32,477 nucleotides of DNA from an uncultured Alphaproteobacteria bacterium. GTDB lineage: Bacteria > Pseudomonadota > Alphaproteobacteria > RF32 > CAG-239. The position numbers and the translations under genes are program-made. Position 1 is the stretch's first letter. Every line of letters begins with the position of its first letter. Where the stretch lies: positions 1 through 32,477 of the forward strand of contig CALXVY010000019.1 in NCBI GenBank assembly GCA_944392255.1. The letters run 5' to 3'. The notes beneath the pieces are model-generated. The model was not told the DNA's origin, did not search any database, and worked only from the letters and a program-made list of their open reading frames with translations. Shown here in pieces: positions 24,708 to 32,400 of this stretch.

Positions 24708-24723
24708 TTTATAGGAGACAGAT

Positions 24724-25539
24724 ATGAGCACAAAATATAGCAAAGAAGATATCACAGACATTACCAAACCTTTTATACAAGATTGTCTTGATGCTGATTT
24801 TATCCAAGACAAAATGTATGAAAGAACTAATTTCTCACATCCGGAAAAAATAAATCTTTTTACACGCAAAGAAAATTCCGATCATGGAATAATAGATAAA
24901 CAAGCTTTAATAAAATTTGGGGAACAAATTTTAAATAATAATCTCTATGCCTCAATCAATGCCTATAATATGATTCTCCCCTCTGTCAATGCGGCAGGAT
25001 GTTTTCACGCTGTTGCGTTAATGACAGATTGCAAAGCTAAAACAATTTGGTATCAAGATTCATATGGCACGGAAATCCGTCAAGAAATAAAAGATTTTCT
25101 AAAACAAATATTGCCTAATTATAAAATCACCAGTTTCACACAAATCCAACAAGACAAAAAAAGAAATGATCAATCTTGTTACTTATTGGCAGAATATAAC
25201 CTCTTGGACATGTGGTTTAGAAAATCTAATCAAATTGACAAAATTAAATCCTATACAAGTGATGAAGCGCGCCAAGCTGTTTGGAATATAGTCCAACAGA
25301 TTGAAATTTCACCTAAAAAAGAAGCGAAAATTTTAAAAAGAAATAAAACTCCTCAAAATGAAGTTTTATCAAAAAAATATTTACTTGAATGTCAAAAAAA
25401 TACCTATAAAGATTTCAAATATAATTTAACTCAAGAAAAGAATTATAAAGAAATAATCAAACAAGCCGCGCACACCGCCACATCAAAACATCTGTTATAT
25501 AAGCAAGGACTGATTGATTTAAACCTAATCTCAAAGTAA
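24724..25539 (+). CDS. Putative CE-clan cysteine protease-like protein (Ulp1/YopJ type)
   Basis: A 271-aa soluble protein without signal peptide. Residues 93-163 show the layout of CE-clan peptidases: CFHAVALM with His95, IWYQDSYGTEI with Asp112 (17 residues after the His, the Ulp1 spacing), and RNDQSCYLLAEYNLLDM with Cys152 in a helix start. The oxyanion Gln is not at the Ulp1 position, but Gln142, 143 or 150 could serve. CE-clan members remove ubiquitin-like proteins or acetylate host proteins and are common in host-associated bacteria. The C-terminal 100 residues are Lys-rich and helical. A strong promoter drives it, and it is divergent from the autotransporter. The call is from motifs only. 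Confidence 0.55.
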   Translation: MSTKYSKEDITDITKPFIQDCLDADFIQDKMYERTNFSHPEKINLFTRKENSDHGIIDKQALIKFGEQILNNNLYASINAYNMILPSVNAAGCFHAVALMTDCKAKTIWYQDSYGTEIRQEIKDFLKQILPNYKITSFTQIQQDKKRNDQSCYLLAEYNLLDMWFRKSNQIDKIKSYTSDEARQAVWNIVQQIEISPKKEAKILKRNKTPQNEVLSKKYLLECQKNTYKDFKYNLTQEKNYKEIIKQAAHTATSKHLLYKQGLIDLNLISK

Positions 25540-25540
25540 A

Positions 25541-25960
25541 CTATTTTTTCTGACGAAAAGAAAAATATTTATGCAAAATATATGTCAAAATGGTAGAGAT
25601 AACAAGATAAGCCGCCTGCCCCACTAAAGGATAAAGACCTAAAACACGTACAAATAAATTAAGCGCAAAGGCATTAAAAAAATACATGCCGATATAAACC
25701 GTCCAAGCCTTAAAATATTCAGCTTTAATGTTGCCATTGCTCTGAAAAACATAATAACGCATGGTTATAAATGATACGTTGACGGTAATAAAATACTGCA
25801 AAATCAATGCCGGATTATATGGAATTTTGGCAAGTTCAAACAAGGCAGCAAAAACACCATAAGCAAAAACAGTATTGAATCCACCCACCAAAAGAAAACG
25901 GATTTTCTGGTTAATTTTGAACCAAATACGCTCAATTTTTTTATAAAGCTCGATTATCAT
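25541..25960 (-). CDS. GtrA-family membrane protein, putative lipid-linked sugar flippase
   Basis: A 139-aa protein with four membrane segments and the GtrA pattern: FLLVGGFNTVFAYGVFAALF (22-41) in the first helix, QYFITVNVSFITMRYYVFQS in the second, and a YILHKYFSFRQK end. GtrA proteins are thought to flip undecaprenyl-phosphate sugars to the periplasm. It overlaps the deacetylase gene by four bases (ATGA) as the last gene of a four-gene operon. Its stop is one base from the stop of the convergent protease-like gene. Confidence 0.9.
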   Translation of the reverse strand: MIIELYKKIERIWFKINQKIRFLLVGGFNTVFAYGVFAALFELAKIPYNPALILQYFITVNVSFITMRYYVFQSNGNIKAEYFKAWTVYIGMYFFNAFALNLFVRVLGLYPLVGQAAYLVISTILTYILHKYFSFRQKK

Positions 25961-26784
25961 TGAATTTCATCAGCAACTTTTTTATCAAGAAGTGTTTCAA
26001 GCTCTTTGGTACGCCATGGAGAAAGCACATTTTCATCAAACACATTTTCCATGTGTTCTCTGTCCACCTCAGGCATAGCCGGATGAATACCAACTTCCAC
26101 AGCCTTATATTTCTCAGGAATTTTGATACCCTTGAAACGATTTTTAGCAAGTTTGCAAGTATATAATATACTGTAAAAATATGTATCTGTCGGATAATTG
26201 TTCCAAATCACCATTGAGCGCAAAATCAAATATTTAATCAACCCACCATCATGAAGATAGCTTTTATCGTCATTAAATTTGAGTGTATTGAAGATATTTT
26301 CATTCATCACACGGATTCTTGGAATTTTATATTCTTCGGCAAGTTTTTTCACCACCTTAAAAATCACCGGAATATGGTGAATATGACGATGGCTGTCAAT
26401 GTGAGAAAGCTTAATCCCAAGTTTAATGGCTTTTTCAATCTGCGCTCTGGCCTCAAGTTCTACTTGTCGAGCCAATTCTTTGGGATGAAATATGGAGAGC
26501 AAAAATAAATTTACAAATCCATTCTTGAACTCACCATTAGCATCTGCAAGTAGCGGAATATTTTGCGGAACAGAGAGTGCATATTGGTTGGTCAAATTGA
26601 GATGCAGTCCAACATTCAAATTCGGCATATCTTTTTTTAAATCAAGAGCTTCTTGAACAAAGTTCAAGTTTATCATGATACTTGTAGAATTCAATATTCC
26701 TTCATGATAAGCTTTGGCAATGGCTTGATTTACCCCAGGGGTCATGCCAAAATCATCAGCATTAAATATCTTTTTTAGCTCCAT
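25957..26784 (-). CDS. YdjC/ChbG-family carbohydrate deacetylase (NaxD/LgmC-like)
   Basis: A 275-aa YdjC-family deacetylase with the metal-site motif NADDFG (8-13), GLHLNLT (His61), and HIDSHRHIHH (His128, Asp130, His132, His134). Family members deacetylate N-acetyl sugars. Francisella NaxD removes the acetyl group of undecaprenyl-phosphate-GalNAc before transfer to lipid A, and Bordetella LgmC has an equivalent role. Between a GT2 gene and GtrA, the same task is the most economical reading. It overlaps the GT2 gene by 23 bp and gtrA by four. The exact sugar is not predictable from sequence. Confidence 0.88.
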   Translation of the reverse strand: MELKKIFNADDFGMTPGVNQAIAKAYHEGILNSTSIMINLNFVQEALDLKKDMPNLNVGLHLNLTNQYALSVPQNIPLLADANGEFKNGFVNLFLLSIFHPKELARQVELEARAQIEKAIKLGIKLSHIDSHRHIHHIPVIFKVVKKLAEEYKIPRIRVMNENIFNTLKFNDDKSYLHDGGLIKYLILRSMVIWNNYPTDTYFYSILYTCKLAKNRFKGIKIPEKYKAVEVGIHPAMPEVDREHMENVFDENVLSPWRTKELETLLDKKVADEIQ

Positions 26785-27745
26785 TTCGAACCACCTTCTT
26801 CACTTCATCTTGTGTTTCATAATCAGCCATATAGAGTGGACGTTTTTTCACTTCCATATGAATTTTTCCGATATATTCACCGATAATTCCCAAAACAATG
26901 AGTTGAACAGCACCAAGGAAAATCATGGTTACCATGATTGTGGCGTAACCAGGGGTCGGTTTGTGTAAAATAAAATGTTCACCAATAACATATAAACCGA
27001 GTAAACCGGCTACAAATGCAGTAATAACCCCTAAATAGGTTGAAAAACGTAACGGTTTTACAGAAAACTGGATAATTGAGTTTATAGCCAATTGCAAACT
27101 TTTACGGAAATTATATTTAGATTCGCCAGCGTGCCTTTGCGGAGCCACAAAATCTAAAACTTTTACCTTATCATTAGGCATAATCCAACTGAGCAATCCA
27201 CGGAATAAACGGTCTTGCTCATTAAAGTTTTTCAAAAAGTCTATATATTTGCGGTCAATTAAACGAAAATCCGGTGTTTTTTCGGGAATTTTTGTGTCTG
27301 AGAGCAAATTCAAAATCTTATAAAATGTTTTAGCGCAGAATTTATAAAAAGCAGAAGTATCCACATTATCCACACGGCGTGTTAAAACAATTTCATAGCC
27401 TTCTTGCCAAGCTTCAACCATTTGTTTGATATAAAGAGGCGGATGTTGCAAATCGGCATCCATAAAAATAACCGCCTCGCCCTTGGCATAGTCCATACCG
27501 GCCGTCATGGCAATTTCATGACCAAAATTGCGTTTAAGATGCACGATTTTTACATTTTTATCTTTCTTTTGCAAAGATTGACATTTCTCATGAGTTTTGT
27601 CAGAACTGCCATCATCAACATAAATGATTTCATAAGTTTTGACATTTGTATCTTTCAAAACTTTTTTGAGTTCTTTATACAAAGCCTCAACATTATCTTC
27701 TTCATTATAAGCGGAAACAACAATACTGATAGAATCTTTAGTCAT
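26762..27745 (-). CDS. GT2 polyprenyl-phosphate sugar transferase (GtrB/ArnC/DPM1-like)
   Basis: A 327-aa processive-type GT2: N-terminal SIVVSAYNEEDNV, VDDGSSDKT (about 44-52), DADLQHPP (about 96-103) and an RRxxxxDxxxxKxxxxxFYKILN region. Two C-terminal membrane helices (about 240-265 and 275-300) with GIIGEYIGKIHMEVKKRPLY follow, as in GtrB, ArnC and LgmA. It should load a sugar from a nucleotide donor onto undecaprenyl phosphate. It overlaps the GT39 gene by eight bases and the deacetylase gene by 23. Confidence 0.92.
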   Translation of the reverse strand: MTKDSISIVVSAYNEEDNVEALYKELKKVLKDTNVKTYEIIYVDDGSSDKTHEKCQSLQKKDKNVKIVHLKRNFGHEIAMTAGMDYAKGEAVIFMDADLQHPPLYIKQMVEAWQEGYEIVLTRRVDNVDTSAFYKFCAKTFYKILNLLSDTKIPEKTPDFRLIDRKYIDFLKNFNEQDRLFRGLLSWIMPNDKVKVLDFVAPQRHAGESKYNFRKSLQLAINSIIQFSVKPLRFSTYLGVITAFVAGLLGLYVIGEHFILHKPTPGYATIMVTMIFLGAVQLIVLGIIGEYIGKIHMEVKKRPLYMADYETQDEVKKVVRNGAKKDI

Positions 27746-29201
27746 GGTTCACCTCTGTCATAGGCTCCAAGAAGCCATAATAAATTATCTTTGTTTTTAG
27801 CTTACCAATTCGATTTTTAAATTCAAGCTTATATTCACTCGGTTCACTCATATTCGGGTTACTTTGCTTCAAGTTCATATAAGAAGATTTGCTTGGAAAA
27901 ACAACCAGCGCACCACTGGAAAGAATATCATTTTTATCAAACCAAGGTGTAAGTTCCGGACGCATAGCTGGTACGGGTTTAGGTTGTGCATCGGCAAAAA
28001 TAGATAAATTTGCCACATACCAAATTTCTCCGCCGACATATTTCAAAGGTTTATCGGTATGAAGTTTCCATGCATAAGACATATCTTGAGCAAATTTTTG
28101 ATAAGGGAAATTTATTTTTTCGCTCTTATTAAAAATAATAACCGATAATGCTGCTACGGCAAACAAGCTCATAGCCACATAAACAGATTTTACGGTTTTA
28201 CGGAAATTAACTTCGGAAAGTTTATACGGGAAATAAGCAAAAAGGACGATACCAAGCATATACATGGTCGGAAATCCCCACATACTTTTGAGTTTGCTTC
28301 CGCTGACAAGAGCCACGGCAGCAAACAAGAACACCGGCAAGATTCCCATATAGAAAAGAAATTGTTTTTTATCTTTAGGCAAAGAATTTTCTTCTTTTTC
28401 ATCACGACGATAGCTTAAATAAAAGAGCAACACCGTCATTAGAGCAAACAAAATTTGAGAACCTAAAAACTTAACAGGATAGAAGAAATGCGCCCAAATT
28501 TTGGCACCAAGAGTTTGTGCACTATTTCCGGTTCTCCCCATGAGATATTCAAAAGAATAAAAATCATGTTGATAGAGCCACCAAACATGAGGGGCAATCA
28601 CGGCAAGAAAAACGATAAATGTGATATAAGGACCAACTTTTTTGAACTGAGCCCTACCCTGAACTGTAAAGAACAGATAAAGAGCCATACACAAAAGTTC
28701 AATTCCACCCACATATTTGTTAAACATATTCAAGCCGGCAAACAAACCTGTAAAAATCCAAGCACTTAAGGTATTTTTACTCAAAGACATATAGAAATAA
28801 TAAGCAGTGAGCGGCCACAAAGCTAAAGAAACGACATTGACGTTATATTCTTGTGCACTAAAGCCATAATAAATAACGCCTTCCAAAAGCATAACAGCCA
28901 AAACGGCTTTACCTTCGGATAAAAAGCACTTAGCCAATTTATAAATAAAGACAAAACCGATGAGAACCAAAATTTGATTCAGGAGATAAATTCCCATCTG
29001 TCCAAAGAGTTGATAAAACCACTCAGCCGGAAAACCGGACAACGGCGGATGTTTATTTGTTCCCCAATCACAATATCTTCCCCAAGTAATGGCTTCCACA
29101 CTATCCAAAGGCAAGCTTTGTCGCACTAAAGGAACAATAAACCATACAAGGAAATGTATCAAAAGGAACAAGCATAAATTTTTATTATATAAGTTTCTCA
29201 T
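27738..29201 (-). CDS. GT39-family (ArnT/PMT-like) lipid-linked sugar transferase
   Basis: A 487-aa GT-C membrane enzyme with about ten to eleven helices. After the first helix comes a conserved periplasmic loop SLPLDSVEAITWGRYCDWGTNKHPPL in part: Asp33 and Glu36 are the expected catalytic/metal acids, and KHPPL (50-54) is typical of lipid A glycosyltransferases such as LgmB and Francisella FlmK. A soluble C-terminal domain of about 130 residues follows. It would transfer the polyprenyl-linked sugar to lipid A or core. It is the first gene of the operon; its ribosome-binding site is weak. Confidence 0.9.
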   Translation of the reverse strand: MRNLYNKNLCLFLLIHFLVWFIVPLVRQSLPLDSVEAITWGRYCDWGTNKHPPLSGFPAEWFYQLFGQMGIYLLNQILVLIGFVFIYKLAKCFLSEGKAVLAVMLLEGVIYYGFSAQEYNVNVVSLALWPLTAYYFYMSLSKNTLSAWIFTGLFAGLNMFNKYVGGIELLCMALYLFFTVQGRAQFKKVGPYITFIVFLAVIAPHVWWLYQHDFYSFEYLMGRTGNSAQTLGAKIWAHFFYPVKFLGSQILFALMTVLLFYLSYRRDEKEENSLPKDKKQFLFYMGILPVFLFAAVALVSGSKLKSMWGFPTMYMLGIVLFAYFPYKLSEVNFRKTVKSVYVAMSLFAVAALSVIIFNKSEKINFPYQKFAQDMSYAWKLHTDKPLKYVGGEIWYVANLSIFADAQPKPVPAMRPELTPWFDKNDILSSGALVVFPSKSSYMNLKQSNPNMSEPSEYKLEFKNRIGKLKTKIIYYGFLEPMTEVNHD

Positions 29202-29238
29202 CGGTTGTATCTTTCATATTAGTAAACACAATAATTTA

Positions 29239-29267
29239 TTAGTAATATTAAGGTAAAATGATGTCAA
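29239..29267 (-). promoter_or_regulatory. Promoter of the GT39-GT2-deacetylase-GtrA operon
   Basis: Minus-strand perfect -35 TTGACA (29262-29267), 17-bp spacer, TACTAA (29239-29244), 38 bp before the GT39 ATG. It separates this operon from the upstream phage-like cassette. Confidence 0.6.
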
Positions 29268-29294
29268 ACCCAATTCGTTACATTTGCATAACAA

Positions 29295-29657
29295 TTATTT
29301 CCAACCATTGAAGAACTGATAGACATTAACAGTTGCTTTAGCGACAGTAGCTTTGAAGGCATTTAAGCCGTTTTCTTTCCAAATTTTCATCAAGATATCT
29401 GTGGCTTGTTTGCGTGTATAAATATCTTTGTGTTGGCACATATAGTCATGGAAACAAGCTGCTTTAATTCCTTGCCGTAAATCTTTATTGGAAAAGAGCA
29501 AGGTAAACGGTGCCGGAACAGACACTCCATCAAAGACAAAATCTTTGGGTACTGTAATATTTTCACAGGTCTGTTCTCTTAAGGTAATATAATTAATCCC
29601 GGTTACGGCAAAATCATAAACCTTATGACGAGTATATTTTCTTTTTATGCATTCCAT
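29295..29657 (-). CDS. DUF1353 phage-like protein
   Basis: A 120-aa protein with the DUF1353 pattern: ITVPKDFVFDGVSVPAPF (about 34-51), then AACFHDYMC with the conserved His-Asp (about 68-75), and a helical C-terminus. DUF1353 proteins are found in tail-gene neighbourhoods of phages and prophages; their function is unknown. Its start overlaps the end of the DUF4376 gene by 13 bp. It is the last gene of a three-gene tail-fibre cassette and lies just upstream of the glycosyltransferase operon. Confidence 0.82.
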   Translation of the reverse strand: MECIKRKYTRHKVYDFAVTGINYITLREQTCENITVPKDFVFDGVSVPAPFTLLFSNKDLRQGIKAACFHDYMCQHKDIYTRKQATDILMKIWKENGLNAFKATVAKATVNVYQFFNGWK

Positions 29658-30181
29658 GTTATTTTCTCCAATTCTTCTTGAGATGTTGCATTTTCAATTT
29701 GAGTTTTAAGTGTTGTTGCTTTCTGGTGACATTGATTAGACCATTCAGCCAGCGCCACACTTAACCCCATGAGTTCTTGAGCAGATAGCACAATTGTAGA
29801 GTTATCTTTACATGTCCAAGTAATACTCGGCACATCTTCAACCATAGATGCTGTTTGCATAGATTGAGCTGCACCTTGAATACGAACACATGAGACAATA
29901 TCGCTATCAAAGATTTTACCCATATAAAAAAAGCCGCCTTGTTCGGCAGCATCACGGGCGGCATTAATCTCAGCACGTTTAATAATTTTAAGTTCTTCCA
30001 AACTTGGTTTAGGTAACTCAACAAGCTGATACTGTCTTATTATGTTTTCATCGTCTATGATAGGTTCAACTTCTACAATAGTTGTTCCTTCATTTTGTTT
30101 AATAAACTCAACAGCTTCATCATATTTTTCTATTCCGAATACATCGTTAAGTTTTATTTTTTCGTCTATAATTTCTTCCAT
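29645..30181 (-). CDS. DUF4376 domain protein, tail-fibre-associated
   Basis: A 178-aa protein: an acidic N-terminal 60 residues (possibly an interface with the tail fibre), then a DUF4376 domain from about 66 with RAEINAARDAAEQGGFFYMGKIFDSD, SITWTCKDNSTIVLSAQELMGL, and a helical end with TSQEELEKITW. Such proteins follow tail-fibre genes and are thought to help assembly. A GGAG site lies inside the end of the tail-fibre gene; the tail-fibre stop and this ATG are separated by one base. Confidence 0.82.
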   Translation of the reverse strand: MEEIIDEKIKLNDVFGIEKYDEAVEFIKQNEGTTIVEVEPIIDDENIIRQYQLVELPKPSLEELKIIKRAEINAARDAAEQGGFFYMGKIFDSDIVSCVRIQGAAQSMQTASMVEDVPSITWTCKDNSTIVLSAQELMGLSVALAEWSNQCHQKATTLKTQIENATSQEELEKITWNA

Positions 30182-30182
30182 A

Positions 30183-32048
30183 TTAAGCTCCTTGTCCTAT
30201 TGCCATGTAACTAACAAATCTATTAGTATCTTTGAAAATTTCATAATTAAATCCTGTTGTAGTATAACTTCCAATTATACAATGACGTTCAGCATAATCA
30301 GTAGGATTTGCTAGACCTAAACTATCTGTTGCCGTTATAACATAATCTGTATTGGCAAATGGTTTAGGAAATGTTATTGTTCCCTCACCTACATTTGCCG
30401 GACTAGTTCCCCAACAAATCAATTTTTTAGACTTAAATTTCATGTAGTTATTCCCTTGCTCCACAACATAATCAATATTGCTATCAATACCATGTAAACT
30501 TTTGTATTCGTTTCTATCAACAGCTTGGAACACACTATTTGGTTTTAATGAAGTTATGCGACCATTTTCCACTTTTAAAATTCCACAATCAACGACATGG
30601 AAAGAAGGAGATTTTGTCCAACTTGTAGAACCAGATAAACTTTTCCAAATAATATTAGTCTTTGGGTTATACCAACAACCAGATTTAATAAATGGAGGTT
30701 CAGTTTCACTTATAATATAGTTTTTTTGTAATGTTATTGCTAAATCACCATTTTGAAGCATATGAAAATAATAAAATTCATCATAAGTTATAGGTTCATG
30801 AGTTTTAACACCAGTTGTGTTTACAACAATATTATTTAAGCTACCATCTGAATTTCTATAATTTGGCAATAAAGCACTTACATTATTTCTAAAAAAAACA
30901 TTACCAATATACCCAAAACCATTAAATACTTGGTCGATATACTGTTCTGATACAGTTGATGATGCGTAAATAATAGCAAGAGGAAGCGACCTACTGCCTA
31001 ACCATTGAGAGCCATTATATCTTTGTATAATATTGTTGGCAGTATCATACCACAAATCTCCATTGCTGGGATTATCAGGAGCCGTATCACCAGAAAAACA
31101 TCTATGCAAAAGTGCAAAATCTATTCCACCTTCATATGTTATTAAACCTAATCCTCTCCATACATTGACAGTTCGGCTAAAATCACTTTGTGTTGATATC
31201 ACATTGAATTTTCCTGCACCATTCGGCACATAAACTTTGCTACCTGCTTTCAACGTAAGCGTACCATTAGATAACTCTAGCTTTATGTCTTGAGGTATAT
31301 TAGTTATGCTGTTTGTCTGAATAGAATTGATATTTGCTTGATTAGCAAAATGTTCTGCATCTTGAGCATATTTTTTTGCAGAATATTCTTTTCCATCAAC
31401 AAGACCTGTCGTTTTATTAGCCCAATCTTTCGCAAGTGCCTCATATTCGCGAGTTTGAGAAAGGCTATTTGCCGCTTGTTGAGCTCTTTCAGCTGCATTT
31501 TTCTCGCTTTCTGCTGCTAAATTTTGAGATTGTAAAGCTCCTTCGCGATATTGTCTGGTAATATTTTCCAATTCGTCCACAGCAACAACAGAATTTTGCA
31601 GAGCACTTTCTTGTTCATTCCAAACCAGCGCTTTACCTGTAGAAGGAAGCGGTAAAGTCATGTTCATACCATCTTGAATATAAGGAGGACAAATCATAGA
31701 ACGGCTGATTTTTTCATCTAACTGTTCCAATGTTGCCACTTGATAATCCAATTCATGATTAATAACTTTTGCTCTAAAAGCGCCACCTTCTTGAAAATCA
31801 GAAGTTCTTTTAATTTCTAAATTACGAATTATGGTAATTCTAGTACCAGTTATTGGAGGCTGATTAAAAATTACCTTTCCACCAATATTATCATCAATCG
31901 AAACATTATAACCAGAATCGGTTAATGTCTCATCTAAATAAACATCTATATCTCCGGCTTCAAAAATTTGAAAATGAAAGTTAAATTCTTTCACTTCGCC
32001 ATCCGCGATATAATGCACAACAGTTTTTTGTTTTGCATCTAACACCAT
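30183..32048 (-). CDS. Phage tail fibre with T7 gp17-like N-domain
   Basis: A 621-aa tail fibre. Residues 1-130 match the T7 gp17 N-terminal baseplate-binding domain (YIADGEVKEFNFHFQIFEAGDIDVYL, GTRITIIRNLEIKRTSDFQ, then INHELDYQVATLEQLDEKISR). A coiled-coil follows at about 165-235 (AAESEKNAAERAQQAANS, WANKTTGLVDGKEYSAKKYA). A DTAPDNPSNGDLWYDT segment comes next. The C-terminal region (ICWGTSPANVGEGTITFPKPF) resembles gp53-like tail-fibre tips that bind receptors. The ribosome-binding site TGGAGAT precedes the ATG. No other virion gene is present in the window; only DUF4376 and DUF1353 follow. Two terminator-like hairpins sit directly upstream. Confidence 0.9.
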   Translation of the reverse strand: MVLDAKQKTVVHYIADGEVKEFNFHFQIFEAGDIDVYLDETLTDSGYNVSIDDNIGGKVIFNQPPITGTRITIIRNLEIKRTSDFQEGGAFRAKVINHELDYQVATLEQLDEKISRSMICPPYIQDGMNMTLPLPSTGKALVWNEQESALQNSVVAVDELENITRQYREGALQSQNLAAESEKNAAERAQQAANSLSQTREYEALAKDWANKTTGLVDGKEYSAKKYAQDAEHFANQANINSIQTNSITNIPQDIKLELSNGTLTLKAGSKVYVPNGAGKFNVISTQSDFSRTVNVWRGLGLITYEGGIDFALLHRCFSGDTAPDNPSNGDLWYDTANNIIQRYNGSQWLGSRSLPLAIIYASSTVSEQYIDQVFNGFGYIGNVFFRNNVSALLPNYRNSDGSLNNIVVNTTGVKTHEPITYDEFYYFHMLQNGDLAITLQKNYIISETEPPFIKSGCWYNPKTNIIWKSLSGSTSWTKSPSFHVVDCGILKVENGRITSLKPNSVFQAVDRNEYKSLHGIDSNIDYVVEQGNNYMKFKSKKLICWGTSPANVGEGTITFPKPFANTDYVITATDSLGLANPTDYAERHCIIGSYTTTGFNYEIFKDTNRFVSYMAIGQGA

Positions 32049-32056
32049 ATAAAATC

Positions 32057-32131
32057 TCCAAAAAAAAATCTCATCTTTTGAGATGAGATTATTAAAACAA
32101 AAAAAGAGCCTTTTAATTAAAAAGCCCTTTT
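32057..32131 (-). terminator. Two tandem terminator-like hairpins in the tail-fibre leader
   Basis: On the minus strand the first hairpin is 32102-32131 (stem AAAAGGGCTTTT/AAAAGGCTCTTTT with two G-U pairs, then T7). The second is the perfect 10-bp stem AATCTCATCT/AGATGAGATT (32067-32076, 32081-32090, loop TTTG) followed by a run of about nine T. The tail-fibre ribosome-binding site follows at once. Both T-runs are on the minus strand only. Confidence 0.85.
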
Positions 32132-32238
32132 AGATACACTTCTAGCAAGTGATATATAATATCTAACCGAAAAAAAATCATTTGTCAAGGAATAAATTCC
32201 TAATAAATAAAAAAAATTATCAACAAGAAAAATAATGA

Positions 32239-32267
32239 TTGACAAATGCAAGAATAAAGATTATTAA
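32239..32267 (+). promoter_or_regulatory. Promoter of tRNA-Met
   Basis: Perfect TTGACA (32239-32244), 17-bp spacer, TATTAA (32262-32267), 16 bp before the tRNA. Confidence 0.7.
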
Positions 32268-32282
32268 AGACGTGAATTTGAT

Positions 32283-32358
32283 GGCGGGATAGCTCAGTCG
32301 GTAGAGCAGAGGAATCATAATCCTTGTGTCGTGGGTTCGAATCCCTCTCTCGCTACCA
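32283..32358 (+). tRNA. tRNA-Met (anticodon CAT, elongator type)
   Basis: Cloverleaf with acceptor GGCGGGA/TCTCGCT (two G-U pairs), D-arm AGCTCAGTCGGTAGAGCA, anticodon loop ATCATAA with CAT, T-loop TTCGAAT and encoded CCA (32356-32358). It is 76 nt long. Elongator Met is the best fit; a tRNA-Ile2 with modified C34 cannot be excluded from the anticodon alone. Confidence 0.9.
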
Positions 32359-32361
32359 TTC

Positions 32362-32389
32362 AAAAAAGACAGCAAAAGCTGTCTTTTTT
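32362..32389 (+). terminator. Intrinsic terminator of tRNA-Met
   Basis: Perfect stem AAAAAAGACAGC/GCTGTCTTTTTT (32362-32373, 32378-32389) with loop AAAA. Confidence 0.93.
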
Positions 32390-32400
32390 CATTTTAAAAG

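Noticed and set aside
25957..29201. Arn pathway (aminoarabinose) for the glycosyltransferase operon
   Set aside because: No ArnA, ArnB or NodB-type ArnD is present; the deacetylase is YdjC-type, which fits the hexosamine route better.
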